From: Streptomyces sp. TLI_105
GTDB taxonomy: Bacteria > Actinomycetota > Actinomycetes > Streptomycetales > Streptomycetaceae
Assembly (NCBI RefSeq): GCF_900105415.1
Contig: NZ_FNSM01000001.1
Span: 4,306,501 to 4,370,500 of the forward strand
Length of the DNA: 64,000 nt
Direction: 5' to 3'
The position numbers were made by a program, and so were the translations under genes. Shown piece by piece: positions 1-8,556 of this stretch. Below the pieces are notes generated by a model. That model saw only the letters and a list, made by a program, of their open reading frames with translations, was not told where the DNA came from and did no database searches. Within the stretch, counting starts at the first letter, position 1, and each line of letters begins with the position of its first letter.

Positions 1-2
1 GC

Positions 3-302
3 GCCACGAGTCAGCGCGAGCTCGCCGTCGCGATGGAGATCGACCCGAGCCAACTGGTCGCGATCCTGAACGAGTTGGAGGCGGCCGGGCTCGCCGAGCG
101 CCGCCGCGACCCGGCCGACCGGCGCCGCCACATCGTCGAGATCACCTCGGCCGGCACCGCCGCCCTGGAGCGCATCGACGAGGCCGTGCGCGAGGCCGAG
201 CGGGAGCTCTTCGGCGATCTCACCGAGGCGGAACAAACCCTCCTGCGCGGCCTGTTGGACCGCGTCGTCGTGGACCCGGCCGTCCACGAATGTGGCGAGT
301 AG
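3..302 (+). CDS. MarR-family regulator, C-terminal part (5' end outside window)
   Basis: This is the C-terminal 99 residues of a MarR-type winged-helix repressor; the reading frame is open to the left edge. The visible part holds the second half of the wHTH (SQRELAVAMEIDPSQLVAIL), the wing (DPADRRRHIVEIT) and the C-terminal dimerisation helices. The pattern of an acidic EIDPSQ recognition helix followed by RRxDPADRRRH is standard for the family. The neighbour starting at 399 is an alpha/beta hydrolase in the same direction, a plausible target. The ligand cannot be told from the sequence. Confidence 0.85.
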   Translation, partial: ATSQRELAVAMEIDPSQLVAILNELEAAGLAERRRDPADRRRHIVEITSAGTAALERIDEAVREAERELFGDLTEAEQTLLRGLLDRVVVDPAVHECGE

Positions 303-398
303 TCGCCAGGGAGAGCGGAAGAGGAGTCGCCCGCGGCGATGACTTCCGGGGGTGAGGGCGGTCTACCCCATGACCGTTCCACCCCGGAGGAGAGAACC

Positions 399-1274
399 AT
401 GGCCGAGACCGACACCCGCACCCTGGAGACCGTCGGCGCGACCCTGCGCTACGACGTGCGCCCCGGCGCCGGGCCCGACGGGCGACCCCTGCTGCTGATC
501 GGCTCCCCCATGGACGCGAGCGGCTTCACCACGCTCGCCTCCCACTTCGCCGAACGGACCGTCGTGACGTACGACCCGCGCGGGGCGGGCCGCAGCGAGC
601 GCACCGACGGCGCGGCGGAGACGCTCCCCGAGGAGCACGCCGATGACCTGGCCCGGCTGATCGAGGCGCTCGGTGCCGGCCCCGTGGACGTCTTCGCCAG
701 CAGCGGCGGCGCCGTCAACGCCCTCGCCCTGGTGGCCCGTCGCGGCGACCTCGTGCACACCCTCGTCGCGCACGAGCCGCCGACCGCCCAGGTCGTCCCG
801 GACCGGGAGGCGGCCCTCGCGGTCTGCGCCGACGTCCACACGACGTATCTGCGGGAGGGCTGGGGGCCCGCGATGGCCAAGTTCCTCGCGCTGACGAGCC
901 GGAAGGGCGAGTTCCCGGCGGACTGGGCCGAGGAGCCCGCCCCCGACCCGGCCGCGTTCGGCCTGCCGGCCGAGGACGACGGCTCGCGCGGCGACCCGCT
1001 GCTCGGGCAGAACATGCGCGGCTGCACCTCCTACCGCCCCGACTTCACCGCCCTGCGCACCGCGCCGACCCGGATCGTCGTCGCCGCGGGGAAGGAGTCC
1101 GAGGCCACGTTCGCCGCGCGCGCCGCCCTCGCCGTCGCCGAGGGCCTCGGCACCCCGCTCGCCGTCTTCCCGAGCCACCACGGCGGCTTCCTGGGCGGCG
1201 AGTTCGGGCAGCACGGTGCCCCGACGGAGTTCGCCGAGGCCCTGCGCGCCGTCCTGGACGGTGATCGGGCCTGA
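399..1274 (+). CDS. alpha/beta hydrolase
   Basis: 291-residue cytosolic alpha/beta hydrolase. The chosen ATG follows GGAGGAGAGAACC; an upstream in-frame ATG at 339 has no ribosome site and would add a low-quality leader. The oxyanion region (LLLIGSPMDASGF), the YDPRGAGRSER turn and the nucleophile elbow FASSGGAVNAL (S in S-S-G-G) are visible, and SHHGGF near the end supplies the catalytic His. This layout matches the streptomycete family often found beside MarR or TetR regulators. The substrate is unknown. Confidence 0.85.
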   Translation: MAETDTRTLETVGATLRYDVRPGAGPDGRPLLLIGSPMDASGFTTLASHFAERTVVTYDPRGAGRSERTDGAAETLPEEHADDLARLIEALGAGPVDVFASSGGAVNALALVARRGDLVHTLVAHEPPTAQVVPDREAALAVCADVHTTYLREGWGPAMAKFLALTSRKGEFPADWAEEPAPDPAAFGLPAEDDGSRGDPLLGQNMRGCTSYRPDFTALRTAPTRIVVAAGKESEATFAARAALAVAEGLGTPLAVFPSHHGGFLGGEFGQHGAPTEFAEALRAVLDGDRA

Positions 1275-1321
1275 GGCGGCGGTGAGGGCGGCGAGGGCGA
1301 CGGGACGGCGCATCGATCGCA

Positions 1322-1368
1322 TTGTTCTAGCGGAGTGCGAACAACTTGTTCTATGGTGATGCGAACAA
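1322..1368 (+). promoter_or_regulatory. double inverted-repeat operator for the GntR/YtrA regulator
   Basis: Two 23-bp copies, 1322-1344 and 1346-1368, each with arms TTGTTC and GAACAA separated by 11 bp. They lie 24 bp apart centre to centre, about two helical turns, just upstream of the DUF1648 gene at 1387. The gntR-like gene at 2349 belongs to the same transcription unit, so autoregulation by cooperative dimers is the simple reading. The repeats are seen; the binding protein is inferred. Confidence 0.7.
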
Positions 1369-1386
1369 GTCGATCAGGGAGGTCCC

Positions 1387-2346
1387 ATGAACCGCGCCGC
1401 ACCCCGTCTCCGCGCGCTCGCCGCGCTCCCCTTCGCGCTCACCCTCGCCGCCTACCTGGCGCTCCTCGCCCTCCGGTACGACCGGCTGCCCGACACCCTC
1501 GCCACCCACTTCGGCCCCGACGGCGGCCGCGCCGACGGCTTCACCGGCCGCGCCGCCTTCACCGCCGTCGGCACCGGCCTGCTCCTCGCGCTCGGCGCCG
1601 GCTGGACCCTCCTGGTCCGCCGCGGCTCCCTCTGGGGCGCCTGGGCGACCGCCGGCTTCACCGGCGCCCTGCTCGTCCTCCTCGTACGGGACAACCTGGA
1701 CGCCACCGATCCCGCGCTGGTCGAGTCCCCCCTCAGCAACCTCCTGCTCGCGGCGGCCACCGCCGCCCTGCTCGCCCTCGCGGGGTGGGGACTGACCCGG
1801 CTCGTCCCCCGCGACGAACAGGCCGGGGCCCCCGGCCTGCCCGACGCCCCCCGCCTCCCGCTCGGCGCGAGCGAGGTCGCCGGCTGGACCCGTGCCACCG
1901 CCTCCCGGCCGCTCACCGCCCTCGCGGTGCTCGCCCTCGCCGCCACCCCGGTCGTCCTGCTCCTCGCGCCCTGGCCGGCCGCCCTGCTCGGCCTCCTCGG
2001 CCTCGTCATCGGCCTCCCGGGGCTCGCCCTCGCCCGGGTCAGGGTCACCGTCGACCGGCGCGGCGTCACCGTGCGCTCCGCGCTGGCCCATCGGCCCCGC
2101 GCCCGGATCCCGCTCGACGAGGTCACGGGCGCGAGCGCCCGGGACCTCGACACGGCGGCCGTCCTCGCCGAGTTCGGCGGCTGGGGCTACCGGGTCCGGG
2201 CCCACCGCACGGGCGTGATCGTCCGGGGCGGCGAGACCCTCGTCGTACGGCGCTCCGGCGGCCGGGAGTTCGCCGTCACCGTGCCCGACGCGCGGACCGC
2301 CGCCGCCCTCCTCAACACGCTCGCCGAGCGGCATGGGAAGGTCTGA
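1387..2346 (+). CDS. DUF1648-type membrane protein
   Basis: 319-residue membrane protein. The N-terminus carries the DUF1648 hallmark: a first helix followed by DTLATHFGPDGGRADGF. There are about five or six hydrophobic segments (residues 10-28, 58-78, 88-106, 118-140, 175-215), then a PH-like cytosolic tail with VTVDRRGVTVRS and LVVRRSGGREF. The start is preceded by GGGAGGTCCC. The gene ends 2 bp before the GntR gene at 2349, so the two are translationally coupled. DUF1648 proteins next to YtrA regulators usually respond to cell-envelope stress; the exact role here is unknown. Confidence 0.8.
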   Translation: MNRAAPRLRALAALPFALTLAAYLALLALRYDRLPDTLATHFGPDGGRADGFTGRAAFTAVGTGLLLALGAGWTLLVRRGSLWGAWATAGFTGALLVLLVRDNLDATDPALVESPLSNLLLAAATAALLALAGWGLTRLVPRDEQAGAPGLPDAPRLPLGASEVAGWTRATASRPLTALAVLALAATPVVLLLAPWPAALLGLLGLVIGLPGLALARVRVTVDRRGVTVRSALAHRPRARIPLDEVTGASARDLDTAAVLAEFGGWGYRVRAHRTGVIVRGGETLVVRRSGGREFAVTVPDARTAAALLNTLAERHGKV

Positions 2347-2348
2347 CC

Positions 2349-2705
2349 GTGCTCTTCCGTGTCGACCCGGCCTCCGCCGTGCCCCTCGGCGACCAGATCG
2401 CCGCCTGCGTCCGGGGCGCCCTCGCCGACGGCTCAGCGGCCCCCGGCGAGCGCCTCCCGGCCGCCCGGGAACTCGCCGACTCCCTCGGCGTCAACGTCCA
2501 CACCGTCCTCCGCGGCTACCAGCGGCTCCGCGAGGAGGGCCTGATCGAGCTCCGCCGGGGCCGGGGCGCCCTGATCGTCCCCGGCGCCACCGCCCCCGAC
2601 CGAGCCCGCCTCGTCTCCCGCCTCCGCGAGGCGGCGGCCGAGGCCCGCGAACTGGGCCTCACAGACGAGGAGTTCATGGACCTGGCCCGTACGAGCCTCG
2701 GCTAG
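2349..2705 (+). CDS. GntR-family regulator, YtrA subfamily
   Basis: 118-residue regulator starting at GTG 2349, directly after the stop of the membrane protein gene. The winged helix spans about residues 10-75 (GERLPAARELADSLGVNVHT is the HTH). It is followed by only a short helical tail, as in the YtrA subfamily, which lacks a large effector domain. Two palindromic sites at 1322-1368 upstream of the two-gene unit are its likely operators. It probably represses its own operon. Its effector is unknown. Confidence 0.85.
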   Translation: MLFRVDPASAVPLGDQIAACVRGALADGSAAPGERLPAARELADSLGVNVHTVLRGYQRLREEGLIELRRGRGALIVPGATAPDRARLVSRLREAAAEARELGLTDEEFMDLARTSLG

Positions 2706-2793
2706 ACGTCGCGTCTGTCCAGCTTGTACGAGCCTTGGCCGGACACCGTGTCTGTCCCGCCCCGTACGAGCCTCGGCCGGACGCCGCGCAGCC
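2689..2793. repeat. three imperfect tandem repeats, 37-38 bp
   Basis: Three units beginning GTACGAGCCT(C/T)GGC at 2689, 2726 and 2764. The first is the last codons of the GntR gene and its stop; the others fill the space before the convergent dehydrogenase gene. The array appears to have grown from the end of the coding sequence and then drifted. No hairpin or terminator is obvious in it. Confidence 0.75.
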
Positions 2794-2801
2794 GGCTCGG
2801 G

Positions 2802-3761
2802 TCAGGACAGCTCGCGGACCGGCGCCCCCGCCAGGAAGGCCTCGACGTCCTCGACCGCCTGGCCGAAGTAGCGCCCGTAGTTGCCCTCCGTCACATAGCC
2901 CAGATGGGGGAGGGCCAGGACGTTCGGCAGCGTCCGCAACGGGTCGTCGGCGGGCAGTGGCTCCGTCTCGTACACGTCGAGGCCAGCCCCCGCGATCCAG
3001 CCCTCGCGCAGCGCCCGCAGCAGCGCCCCGCCGTCGACGAGACCCGCCCGTGAGGTGTTGACGAGGTGCGCGGACGGGCGCATCGCCCGCAGCTCCGGCT
3101 CCCCGACCATGCCCCGGGTGCGGTCGGACAGCACCATGTGCAGCGAGACGAAGTCGCTGCCGGCGAACAGGTCCCGCTTGTCCTTCGCGAGCCGCACGCC
3201 GTGTTCGGCGGCCCGCTCCTCCGTCAGGTTCGGGCTCCAGGCGGTCACGTCCATGCCGAAGGCGAGACCGATCCGGGCCACCCGGGCGCCGATCTTGCCG
3301 AGACCGACGAGGCCGAGCGTCCGGCCGGCGAGGTCGGCTCCGACGGTCGACTGCCACGGTCCGCCCTCGCGCAGCGCCCGCGCCTCCGCCGGTACGTGCC
3401 GGGCGAGGCCCAGGAGGAGCGCCCAGGTCAGTTCGGTGGGCGGCTCGGAACTGCTGGCGGTGCCGCAGACGGTGACGCCCCGCGCCCGGCAGGCCGCGAG
3501 GTCGATCGAGGCGTTGCGCATCCCGGAGGTGATCAGGAGCCGCAGCCGGGGGAGGCGGGCGAGGAGTCCGGCGTCGACCGGGGTCCGCTCGCGCATGACC
3601 ACGAGGATCTCGCAGTCCTCGACGGCGGCGACGAGCGCGTCCCGGTCGGTGAGGTGCTCGCGCAGCACGCGGACGTCCACGCGGTCCGCGAGCGGGCTCC
3701 AGTCGGCGGAGGAGAGGGCGACGCCCTGGTAGTCGTCGAGTACGGCGCAGCGCAGCTTCAT
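2802..3761 (-). CDS. D-2-hydroxyacid dehydrogenase
   Basis: 319-residue NAD(P)-dependent D-2-hydroxyacid dehydrogenase. The start is ATG 3761 (MKLRCAVLDDYQGVAL); longer upstream in-frame extensions are not gene-like. The Rossmann motif GLVGLGKIGARVARIG sits near residue 148, the substrate Arg in NTSRAG, the Glu in DVYETEPLP, and the catalytic His in LPHLGYV. The family reduces 2-oxoacids or oxidises D-hydroxyacids in the cytosol. It is monocistronic; the next gene, at 3879, diverges. The substrate is unknown. Confidence 0.88.
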   Translation of the reverse strand: MKLRCAVLDDYQGVALSSADWSPLADRVDVRVLREHLTDRDALVAAVEDCEILVVMRERTPVDAGLLARLPRLRLLITSGMRNASIDLAACRARGVTVCGTASSSEPPTELTWALLLGLARHVPAEARALREGGPWQSTVGADLAGRTLGLVGLGKIGARVARIGLAFGMDVTAWSPNLTEERAAEHGVRLAKDKRDLFAGSDFVSLHMVLSDRTRGMVGEPELRAMRPSAHLVNTSRAGLVDGGALLRALREGWIAGAGLDVYETEPLPADDPLRTLPNVLALPHLGYVTEGNYGRYFGQAVEDVEAFLAGAPVRELS

Positions 3762-3878
3762 GACCGCATGATCGCGGATCGGTGCCGCGCGCCCCACTCG
3801 AACGCCACGTCCCGAGCGACAGGAAGCACCTCCCTGGGGAGAATTGCCCTGAATTGTTCCCTCGGAAGGGTGGGCGTG

Positions 3879-5177
3879 ATGGCTGGTGTGGGCGGCAGTG
3901 GTGACGAACTCGCGCTGCTCCGCGCCCGGGTGGCCGCCCTCGAAGCCGACAGGGCGGCCGCCCCGCCGCCCCACCACCGCCTCCGCTCCTTCTTCGCGGC
4001 CCTGCTCGTCGTCGTCGGCTGCGTCCTCGTCCCGCTGGGCCTCGTCGCCTCCTGGACCTCGGACATCGTCGGCGACACCGACCGGTACGTGCAGACGGTC
4101 AAGCCGCTCGCCTCGGACCCCGACGTCCAGGCGGCCGTCGCCAACCGGGTGACGAACGCGGTCATGGAACACATCGACCTGCCCTCCCTGCTGGAGGGCG
4201 TCGCACCCGAGCAGCGGCCCCTGGCGGCGAAGGCCCTCGGCAAGCTGGGCGGCTCCCTGCAGAGCGCGATCAGCAGCTTCGTCCACGACCGGGCGCAGGA
4301 CATCGTCGCCTCACCGGAGTTCGAGACGATCTGGACCAACGCCAACCGGGCGATCCACACCTCGCTGGACCGCGCCCTGACCGGCAGCGACGAAGGCGCC
4401 GTGAAGATCGAGACGAACACCGTCACCATCGACCTGGCGCCCGTGATCGAACGCGTGAAGGAGCGGCTCGTCGCCTCCGGCCTCGACGTCGCGGCCAAGA
4501 TCCCCGAGATCCACACCGACTTCACGGTGGTCAGGTCCGACGACATCGGCAAGGTGAAGACCGCGTTCTCGCTGCTCCAGGCCATGGGCATGTGGCTGCC
4601 GGTGATCGCCGTCCTGCTCGTCGCCGGCGGTGTGCTGCTGGCCGTGCATCGGCGCCGCACCCTGGTCGCCGCGGCCCTCGGCGTCGCCGTGGCGGCGATC
4701 GTCCTGGGCGTCGGCCTCACCGTCTTCCGCACGGTCTACCTGAACGCCCTGCCCGCCACCGTCTCCCCGGCCGCCGCGGGCTCCGTCTACGACACCCTGG
4801 TCCGCTTCCTCCGCACCTCGGTCCGGGTCTTCGCGACCCTCGGCATCCTGATCGCCCTCGCCGCCTGGCTCTCCGGCCCGAGTCGCCCCGCCGTCCTCGT
4901 CCGCGGCCTCTGGCGCTCCGGCATCACCGCGACCCGCGCCACCGCCGACCACGCGGGCATGAGCCTCGGCCCGGTGGGACCGTTCGTCCACCGGCACCGC
5001 GTCTGGATCACCTGGATCCTCGTCGCGGGGGCGGCCGCCGCCGTCGTGTTCTGGCCCCACCCCACCGCCTGGGTCGTCGTCGGCATTGCCCTCGGCCTGC
5101 TGTTCGCCCTGGCGGTGACGGCCTTCCTGGCGGAGGAACCGGCGGAGGAACCCCCGCGGAGTGCCGCTCAGTCCTGA
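3879..5177 (+). CDS. multi-pass membrane protein, unknown function
   Basis: 432 residues. A short N-terminal coiled coil (ELALLRARVAALEADR) precedes a first membrane helix at about residues 35-55. A soluble extracytoplasmic domain of about 190 residues follows (starting DIVGDTDRYVQTV), then four more helices in the C-terminal half. The start ATG 3879 follows GGAAGGG; GTG 3876 is an equally possible start. I recognise the architecture from many actinobacterial genomes but know no function. The last 10 bases overlap the end of the convergent ThrE-like gene. Confidence 0.75.
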   Translation: MAGVGGSGDELALLRARVAALEADRAAAPPPHHRLRSFFAALLVVVGCVLVPLGLVASWTSDIVGDTDRYVQTVKPLASDPDVQAAVANRVTNAVMEHIDLPSLLEGVAPEQRPLAAKALGKLGGSLQSAISSFVHDRAQDIVASPEFETIWTNANRAIHTSLDRALTGSDEGAVKIETNTVTIDLAPVIERVKERLVASGLDVAAKIPEIHTDFTVVRSDDIGKVKTAFSLLQAMGMWLPVIAVLLVAGGVLLAVHRRRTLVAAALGVAVAAIVLGVGLTVFRTVYLNALPATVSPAAAGSVYDTLVRFLRTSVRVFATLGILIALAAWLSGPSRPAVLVRGLWRSGITATRATADHAGMSLGPVGPFVHRHRVWITWILVAGAAAAVVFWPHPTAWVVVGIALGLLFALAVTAFLAEEPAEEPPRSAAQS

Positions 5178-6505
5178 TCGCCCCGCGCCGGTACGAGCGC
5201 CGCGCCCGCGAGGAGCCCGACCGCGATCGTCGTGACGATCGTGACGAAGTCCATGAGGTCGTGGAAGCCGTGCAGGATGTGACCGCCCACCAGGGAGGTG
5301 AGCGCCCGCAGGCCCAGCGAACCGACGGTGAGGGTGAAGAAGCCGCCCAGGAAGAGGACGAGCCGGGGCGGGCGCCCGGCCGGCCGGGACAGCAGGTCCG
5401 CCGCGACGGCGAGGGCCATGGCGGCGACGAAGGTGCCGGCGACCTCCCCGACCAGGGCCGTGCCCGCCGCCTGCACGCCGAGCGACAGATAGACCAGGGC
5501 GGTCACCCAGCCCGCGGCCCGCCACGGCACCCCGAAGGCGAGGACCAGGCCCACCGTGAAGACGGCCCAGCTCGCGACCAGCACCCACCGGGAGAGGTCG
5601 GCGTCCTGCGCGGTGTCGAAGAGCGCCCCGGTCGGCGTGCCGGTGACGGCCACGCCGAGGAGCACGCCCACGTACAGCTGGAGGAGCAGGACGAGGGCGT
5701 AGAGGAGGCGGACGGCGCCGGTCGTCAGGAAGCCGCCGACGAGTTCGGCGGTGGCCGCGCTGAGCAGGTCGCCGGGCACGAAGAAGAACAGCGCCGGAAG
5801 CATGATCAGCACCGGGCCGCCGTGGCCGTGGCCCGGCTGGAGCAGGCCCAGGGTCACGAGGGAGACCAGGACGGCGGCGAGCAGCGGCAGGACGCGGGCG
5901 AGGCGCGGCCGCCGGTCCGACAGGACGGTCAGCGCCGCGACCAGGGCGGCGAGGAGGGCGGTGCTGGCGATCTCGTACCAGGTCGGCTGGACGGCCGGCG
6001 CGAACCCGACGGAGAACAGCACGATGCCCACGCCACGGGCCCAGCGCGGCACCGCGGCCGGCAGGGTCTCGATCCGGCGCAGACCGGCAGCCGCCTCGGG
6101 AAGGGCCGGCCGGGTGTCCCGTACGCGCTCGACGAACTCCTTGAGGACGACCGCCCGGTCGAGCCGGGCGACGTCGGGGAAGGCGGTGACGGTCGAGGTG
6201 AGGGCGCGGCCCCCGACGGTCACGGAGAGCACGGCGCCGTCGGCGACGAGCACCGTCTCGGCCCGCGCGCCGTAGGCCCGGGCGACGCCCCGGACGCCCC
6301 GGGCGACGCCTTCGGCGCCCTCCCCGCTGAACGTCAGCGTGAACCGGGTCAGTTCACGCAGGAAGTCGTGGAGGGCGTCGGCGTCGACACCACCCGGGGC
6401 CCCGCCGCCCCGCGCCGCACTGCCGGAGGGCGGGATCTCGCCTCGCGCCGCACCGCCGGAGGGTGGTGTCCCGCCCCGCGCCTCACCGGCGGACGGTGGT
6501 GTCAC
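5168..6505 (-). CDS. threonine/serine exporter (ThrE) family protein
   Basis: 445-residue fusion of the two ThrE halves. A soluble ThrE-1 domain (about residues 45-150) contains the conserved LTRFTLTFSGEGAEGV region. About ten membrane helices follow, including LIMLPALFFFVPGDLLSAAT. The family exports small amino acids through the membrane. GTG 6505 is the start. The first 40 residues are an unusual 11-residue tandem repeat (PPSGGAARG type), described separately. The gene lies 9 bp downstream of a small membrane protein gene and probably ends the operon 8418-5168. Confidence 0.82.
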   Translation of the reverse strand: MTPPSAGEARGGTPPSGGAARGEIPPSGSAARGGGAPGGVDADALHDFLRELTRFTLTFSGEGAEGVARGVRGVARAYGARAETVLVADGAVLSVTVGGRALTSTVTAFPDVARLDRAVVLKEFVERVRDTRPALPEAAAGLRRIETLPAAVPRWARGVGIVLFSVGFAPAVQPTWYEIASTALLAALVAALTVLSDRRPRLARVLPLLAAVLVSLVTLGLLQPGHGHGGPVLIMLPALFFFVPGDLLSAATAELVGGFLTTGAVRLLYALVLLLQLYVGVLLGVAVTGTPTGALFDTAQDADLSRWVLVASWAVFTVGLVLAFGVPWRAAGWVTALVYLSLGVQAAGTALVGEVAGTFVAAMALAVAADLLSRPAGRPPRLVLFLGGFFTLTVGSLGLRALTSLVGGHILHGFHDLMDFVTIVTTIAVGLLAGAALVPARGDQD

Positions 6506-6530
6506 GTCCCGGCCTCACCGGCGGACGGTG
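6407..6530. repeat. 33-bp tandem repeat across a gene boundary
   Basis: About three and a half 33-bp units encode the repeated N-terminus of the ThrE-like protein (T-P-P-S-G-G-A-A-R-G-x). The outermost unit overlaps the last codons and stop of the upstream gene (ending T-V-R-R-stop). Repeat growth at the boundary seems to have created the N-terminal extension. Confidence 0.7.
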
Positions 6531-6952
6531 TCGTCGGTCTTGAGGTCCTGCACCTCGTCGTCGAGCTCGCCGACCTTGTCCGGGCAGTAGACCTGGAGGA
6601 CGATCCGCTCGGCCTCGACGGCCCTGGTGTCGGAGATGACGGGCCGCATGCCGGGCCCCGCGGCGCCGTTGGCCTGCTGGATCTTCCACAGCGCCGTCTT
6701 GAGGGCGTTGCCCGGCTCCTCGCAGACCTGGCCGCCGTCGGTGCCGAGCAGCCGCTCGACGGTGTCGGTGTCGGGGGAGGGATATCCGGCCCTCACCAGC
6801 TCCTCCTGGAGCCGGTTGGCCTTGGAGAGCGTCTCGTTGCCCGTCTTCACGCTCTCGTAGCGGACGATGCCGGTGACGACGAGGCCGACGAGGATCACGA
6901 TCGCGCCCCAGTAGATCCACCTGTGCTCGGAGGCGAAGCGGGTGGGACTCAT
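6515..6952 (-). CDS. single-pass membrane protein, antiporter partner
   Basis: 145 residues: short cytosolic N-terminus, one membrane helix at about residues 14-33 (WIYWGAIVILVGLVVTGIV), then a soluble mostly helical outside domain with two cysteines (QVCEEPG and QVYCPDK). ATG 6952 overlaps the stop of the permease gene by 4 bp (ATGA), so the two are translated together. No known domain is recognised. The tight coupling suggests an accessory subunit of the transporter. Confidence 0.75.
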   Translation of the reverse strand: MSPTRFASEHRWIYWGAIVILVGLVVTGIVRYESVKTGNETLSKANRLQEELVRAGYPSPDTDTVERLLGTDGGQVCEEPGNALKTALWKIQQANGAAGPGMRPVISDTRAVEAERIVLQVYCPDKVGELDDEVQDLKTDDTVRR

Positions 6953-8418
6953 GCCCGGTCTCCCTCGCTCGGAGTGTCGGCGGCGGCGGTGCGCCAGCCC
7001 GGCTTGCGGAACTTCAGGAAGAGCCACGGGATCAGCAGGCCCAGGACGATCAGGCCGCCGCCGATGACGAGGACGTACGACCAGACGCTGCTGCCGCCGA
7101 ACTGGGAGGGCGGTACGAATCCGATGGCGAGCGCCGCGAGCGAGGCGAGCAGGCCGACCGAGCACAACAGCCCGAGGGCGGGCGCGCGGTAGCCGCGGGG
7201 GTGGTCGGGCCGGGTCTTCCGGAGCCGCATGGCGGCGGCGAACATCAGCAGGTAGACGATCAGGTACACCTGCGTGGTGATGGTCGAGAAGATCCAGTAG
7301 ACGCTCGACACGTTCGGGATCAGCGCGTACAGCAGGGCGATGACCGAGGTCACCACGCCCTGCGTGACCAGGATGTTCTGCTGGATGCCGAACTTGTTGA
7401 GCTTCTGCAGGAACGGCGGCAGGTAGCCCTCGTTCCGGGAGATCTCCAGGAGGCCCTTGGACGGCCCGGCGAGCCAGGTCAGCATGCCGCCGAGGGAGGC
7501 GGAGATCAGCATGACGGCGGCGATCGGGGTCATCCAGCCGACGTGGAAGTACGAGAAGAAGGCGTCGAAGGCCTGCATCACGCCGGCGGTCAGGCTGAGC
7601 TGGTCGGCGGGGACGACCCAGCTGATCGCGAGAGCCGGCAGGATGAAGATCACCAGGACCAGGCCCATCGCCAGGAACATCGACTTGGGGTACTCCTTCG
7701 CCGGGTCCTTCAGCGAGGAGACGTGCACCGCGTTCATCTCCATGCCGGAGTACGACAGGAAGTTGTTGACGATCAGGACCAGGCTGGCGAGGCCCGTCCA
7801 CTGCGGCAGGAGGTGGCTGCCGTCCATGGGTGCGGCCGAGGGGTTGCCCTCGCCGAGGAAGACCATGCCGAGGGCGACGAGCACCGTGCCGGGCACGAGC
7901 GTGCCGATGATCAGGCCCCAACTGGACAGTCCGGCAAGGGCCTTGGTGCCGCGCGAGGAGACCCAGACGCCGGTCCAGTACAGGACCATGATGACGATCG
8001 CGGTGTAGACGCCGTTCGAGGCGAGGGACGGGTCGATGACGTACGCGATGGTCGAGGCCACGAAGGCCAGCAGGCTCGGGTAGTAGAAGATCGTCATCGC
8101 GAACTGGCACCAGACCGCGAGGAATCCGAGCGGCTTGGACAGCCCCTCGGCGACCCAGCGGTAGACGCCGCCGCTCCACCCGGAGGCGAGCTCCGCGGAG
8201 ACCAGGGCGGTCGGCAGCAGGAACACGATCGCCGGGATGAGGTAGAGGAACACGCAGGCCAGGCCGTAGACGGCCATCGTGGGCGCGGCCCGCAGGCTCG
8301 CCACCGACGAGGTGGTCATCAGGGCGAGCGTCACCCAGGTGAGGGTCGTGGGTGCGACGGGCCGTGGGGCCGCCACCCGCGGTCGGGGTACTTCGGCCGG
8401 GGTTTCGATGCTGCTCAA
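6949..8418 (-). CDS. APC-superfamily amino acid antiporter, GadC-like
   Basis: About 489 residues with 12 membrane helices of the amino acid-polyamine-organocation superfamily. The nearest family is the glutamate:GABA antiporters (TTSSVASLRAAPTMAVYG near the start, SSRGTKALAGLSSWG, FLSYSGMEMNAVHV). The TTG at 8418 is preceded by GGGAGGG at proper distance; an in-frame GTG at 8433 lacks a ribosome site, so I prefer TTG. A glutamate decarboxylase gene lies 3.3 kb away at 11743, the natural partner if this is a glutamate/GABA exchanger. The substrate is inferred, not proven. Confidence 0.85.
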   Translation of the reverse strand: MSSIETPAEVPRPRVAAPRPVAPTTLTWVTLALMTTSSVASLRAAPTMAVYGLACVFLYLIPAIVFLLPTALVSAELASGWSGGVYRWVAEGLSKPLGFLAVWCQFAMTIFYYPSLLAFVASTIAYVIDPSLASNGVYTAIVIMVLYWTGVWVSSRGTKALAGLSSWGLIIGTLVPGTVLVALGMVFLGEGNPSAAPMDGSHLLPQWTGLASLVLIVNNFLSYSGMEMNAVHVSSLKDPAKEYPKSMFLAMGLVLVIFILPALAISWVVPADQLSLTAGVMQAFDAFFSYFHVGWMTPIAAVMLISASLGGMLTWLAGPSKGLLEISRNEGYLPPFLQKLNKFGIQQNILVTQGVVTSVIALLYALIPNVSSVYWIFSTITTQVYLIVYLLMFAAAMRLRKTRPDHPRGYRAPALGLLCSVGLLASLAALAIGFVPPSQFGGSSVWSYVLVIGGGLIVLGLLIPWLFLKFRKPGWRTAAADTPSEGDRA

Positions 8419-8556
8419 GGAGCCCTCCCGCACGTCGTAATGATCACCTCACGCTCGAACGGCCGGATGCCCCCGGCAAGCGGGGGTCGGCCGTACGGGG
8501 GACGGGCCCTCGGGGTGGGCACGTCGTGCAGGGAGCGGGCCCTCGGCGGTGCCCCG

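Noticed and set aside
3762..4286. Longer start for the 2-hydroxyacid dehydrogenase
   Set aside because: The added sequence is antisense to the membrane protein gene and precedes the conserved N-terminus MKLRCAVLDD.
4592..7192. An 866-codon open frame on the plus strand across the ThrE-like and permease region
   Set aside because: It is antisense to well-supported membrane protein genes, has low-complexity Gly/Arg/Asp/His composition and no domain; high-GC DNA yields such frames by chance.
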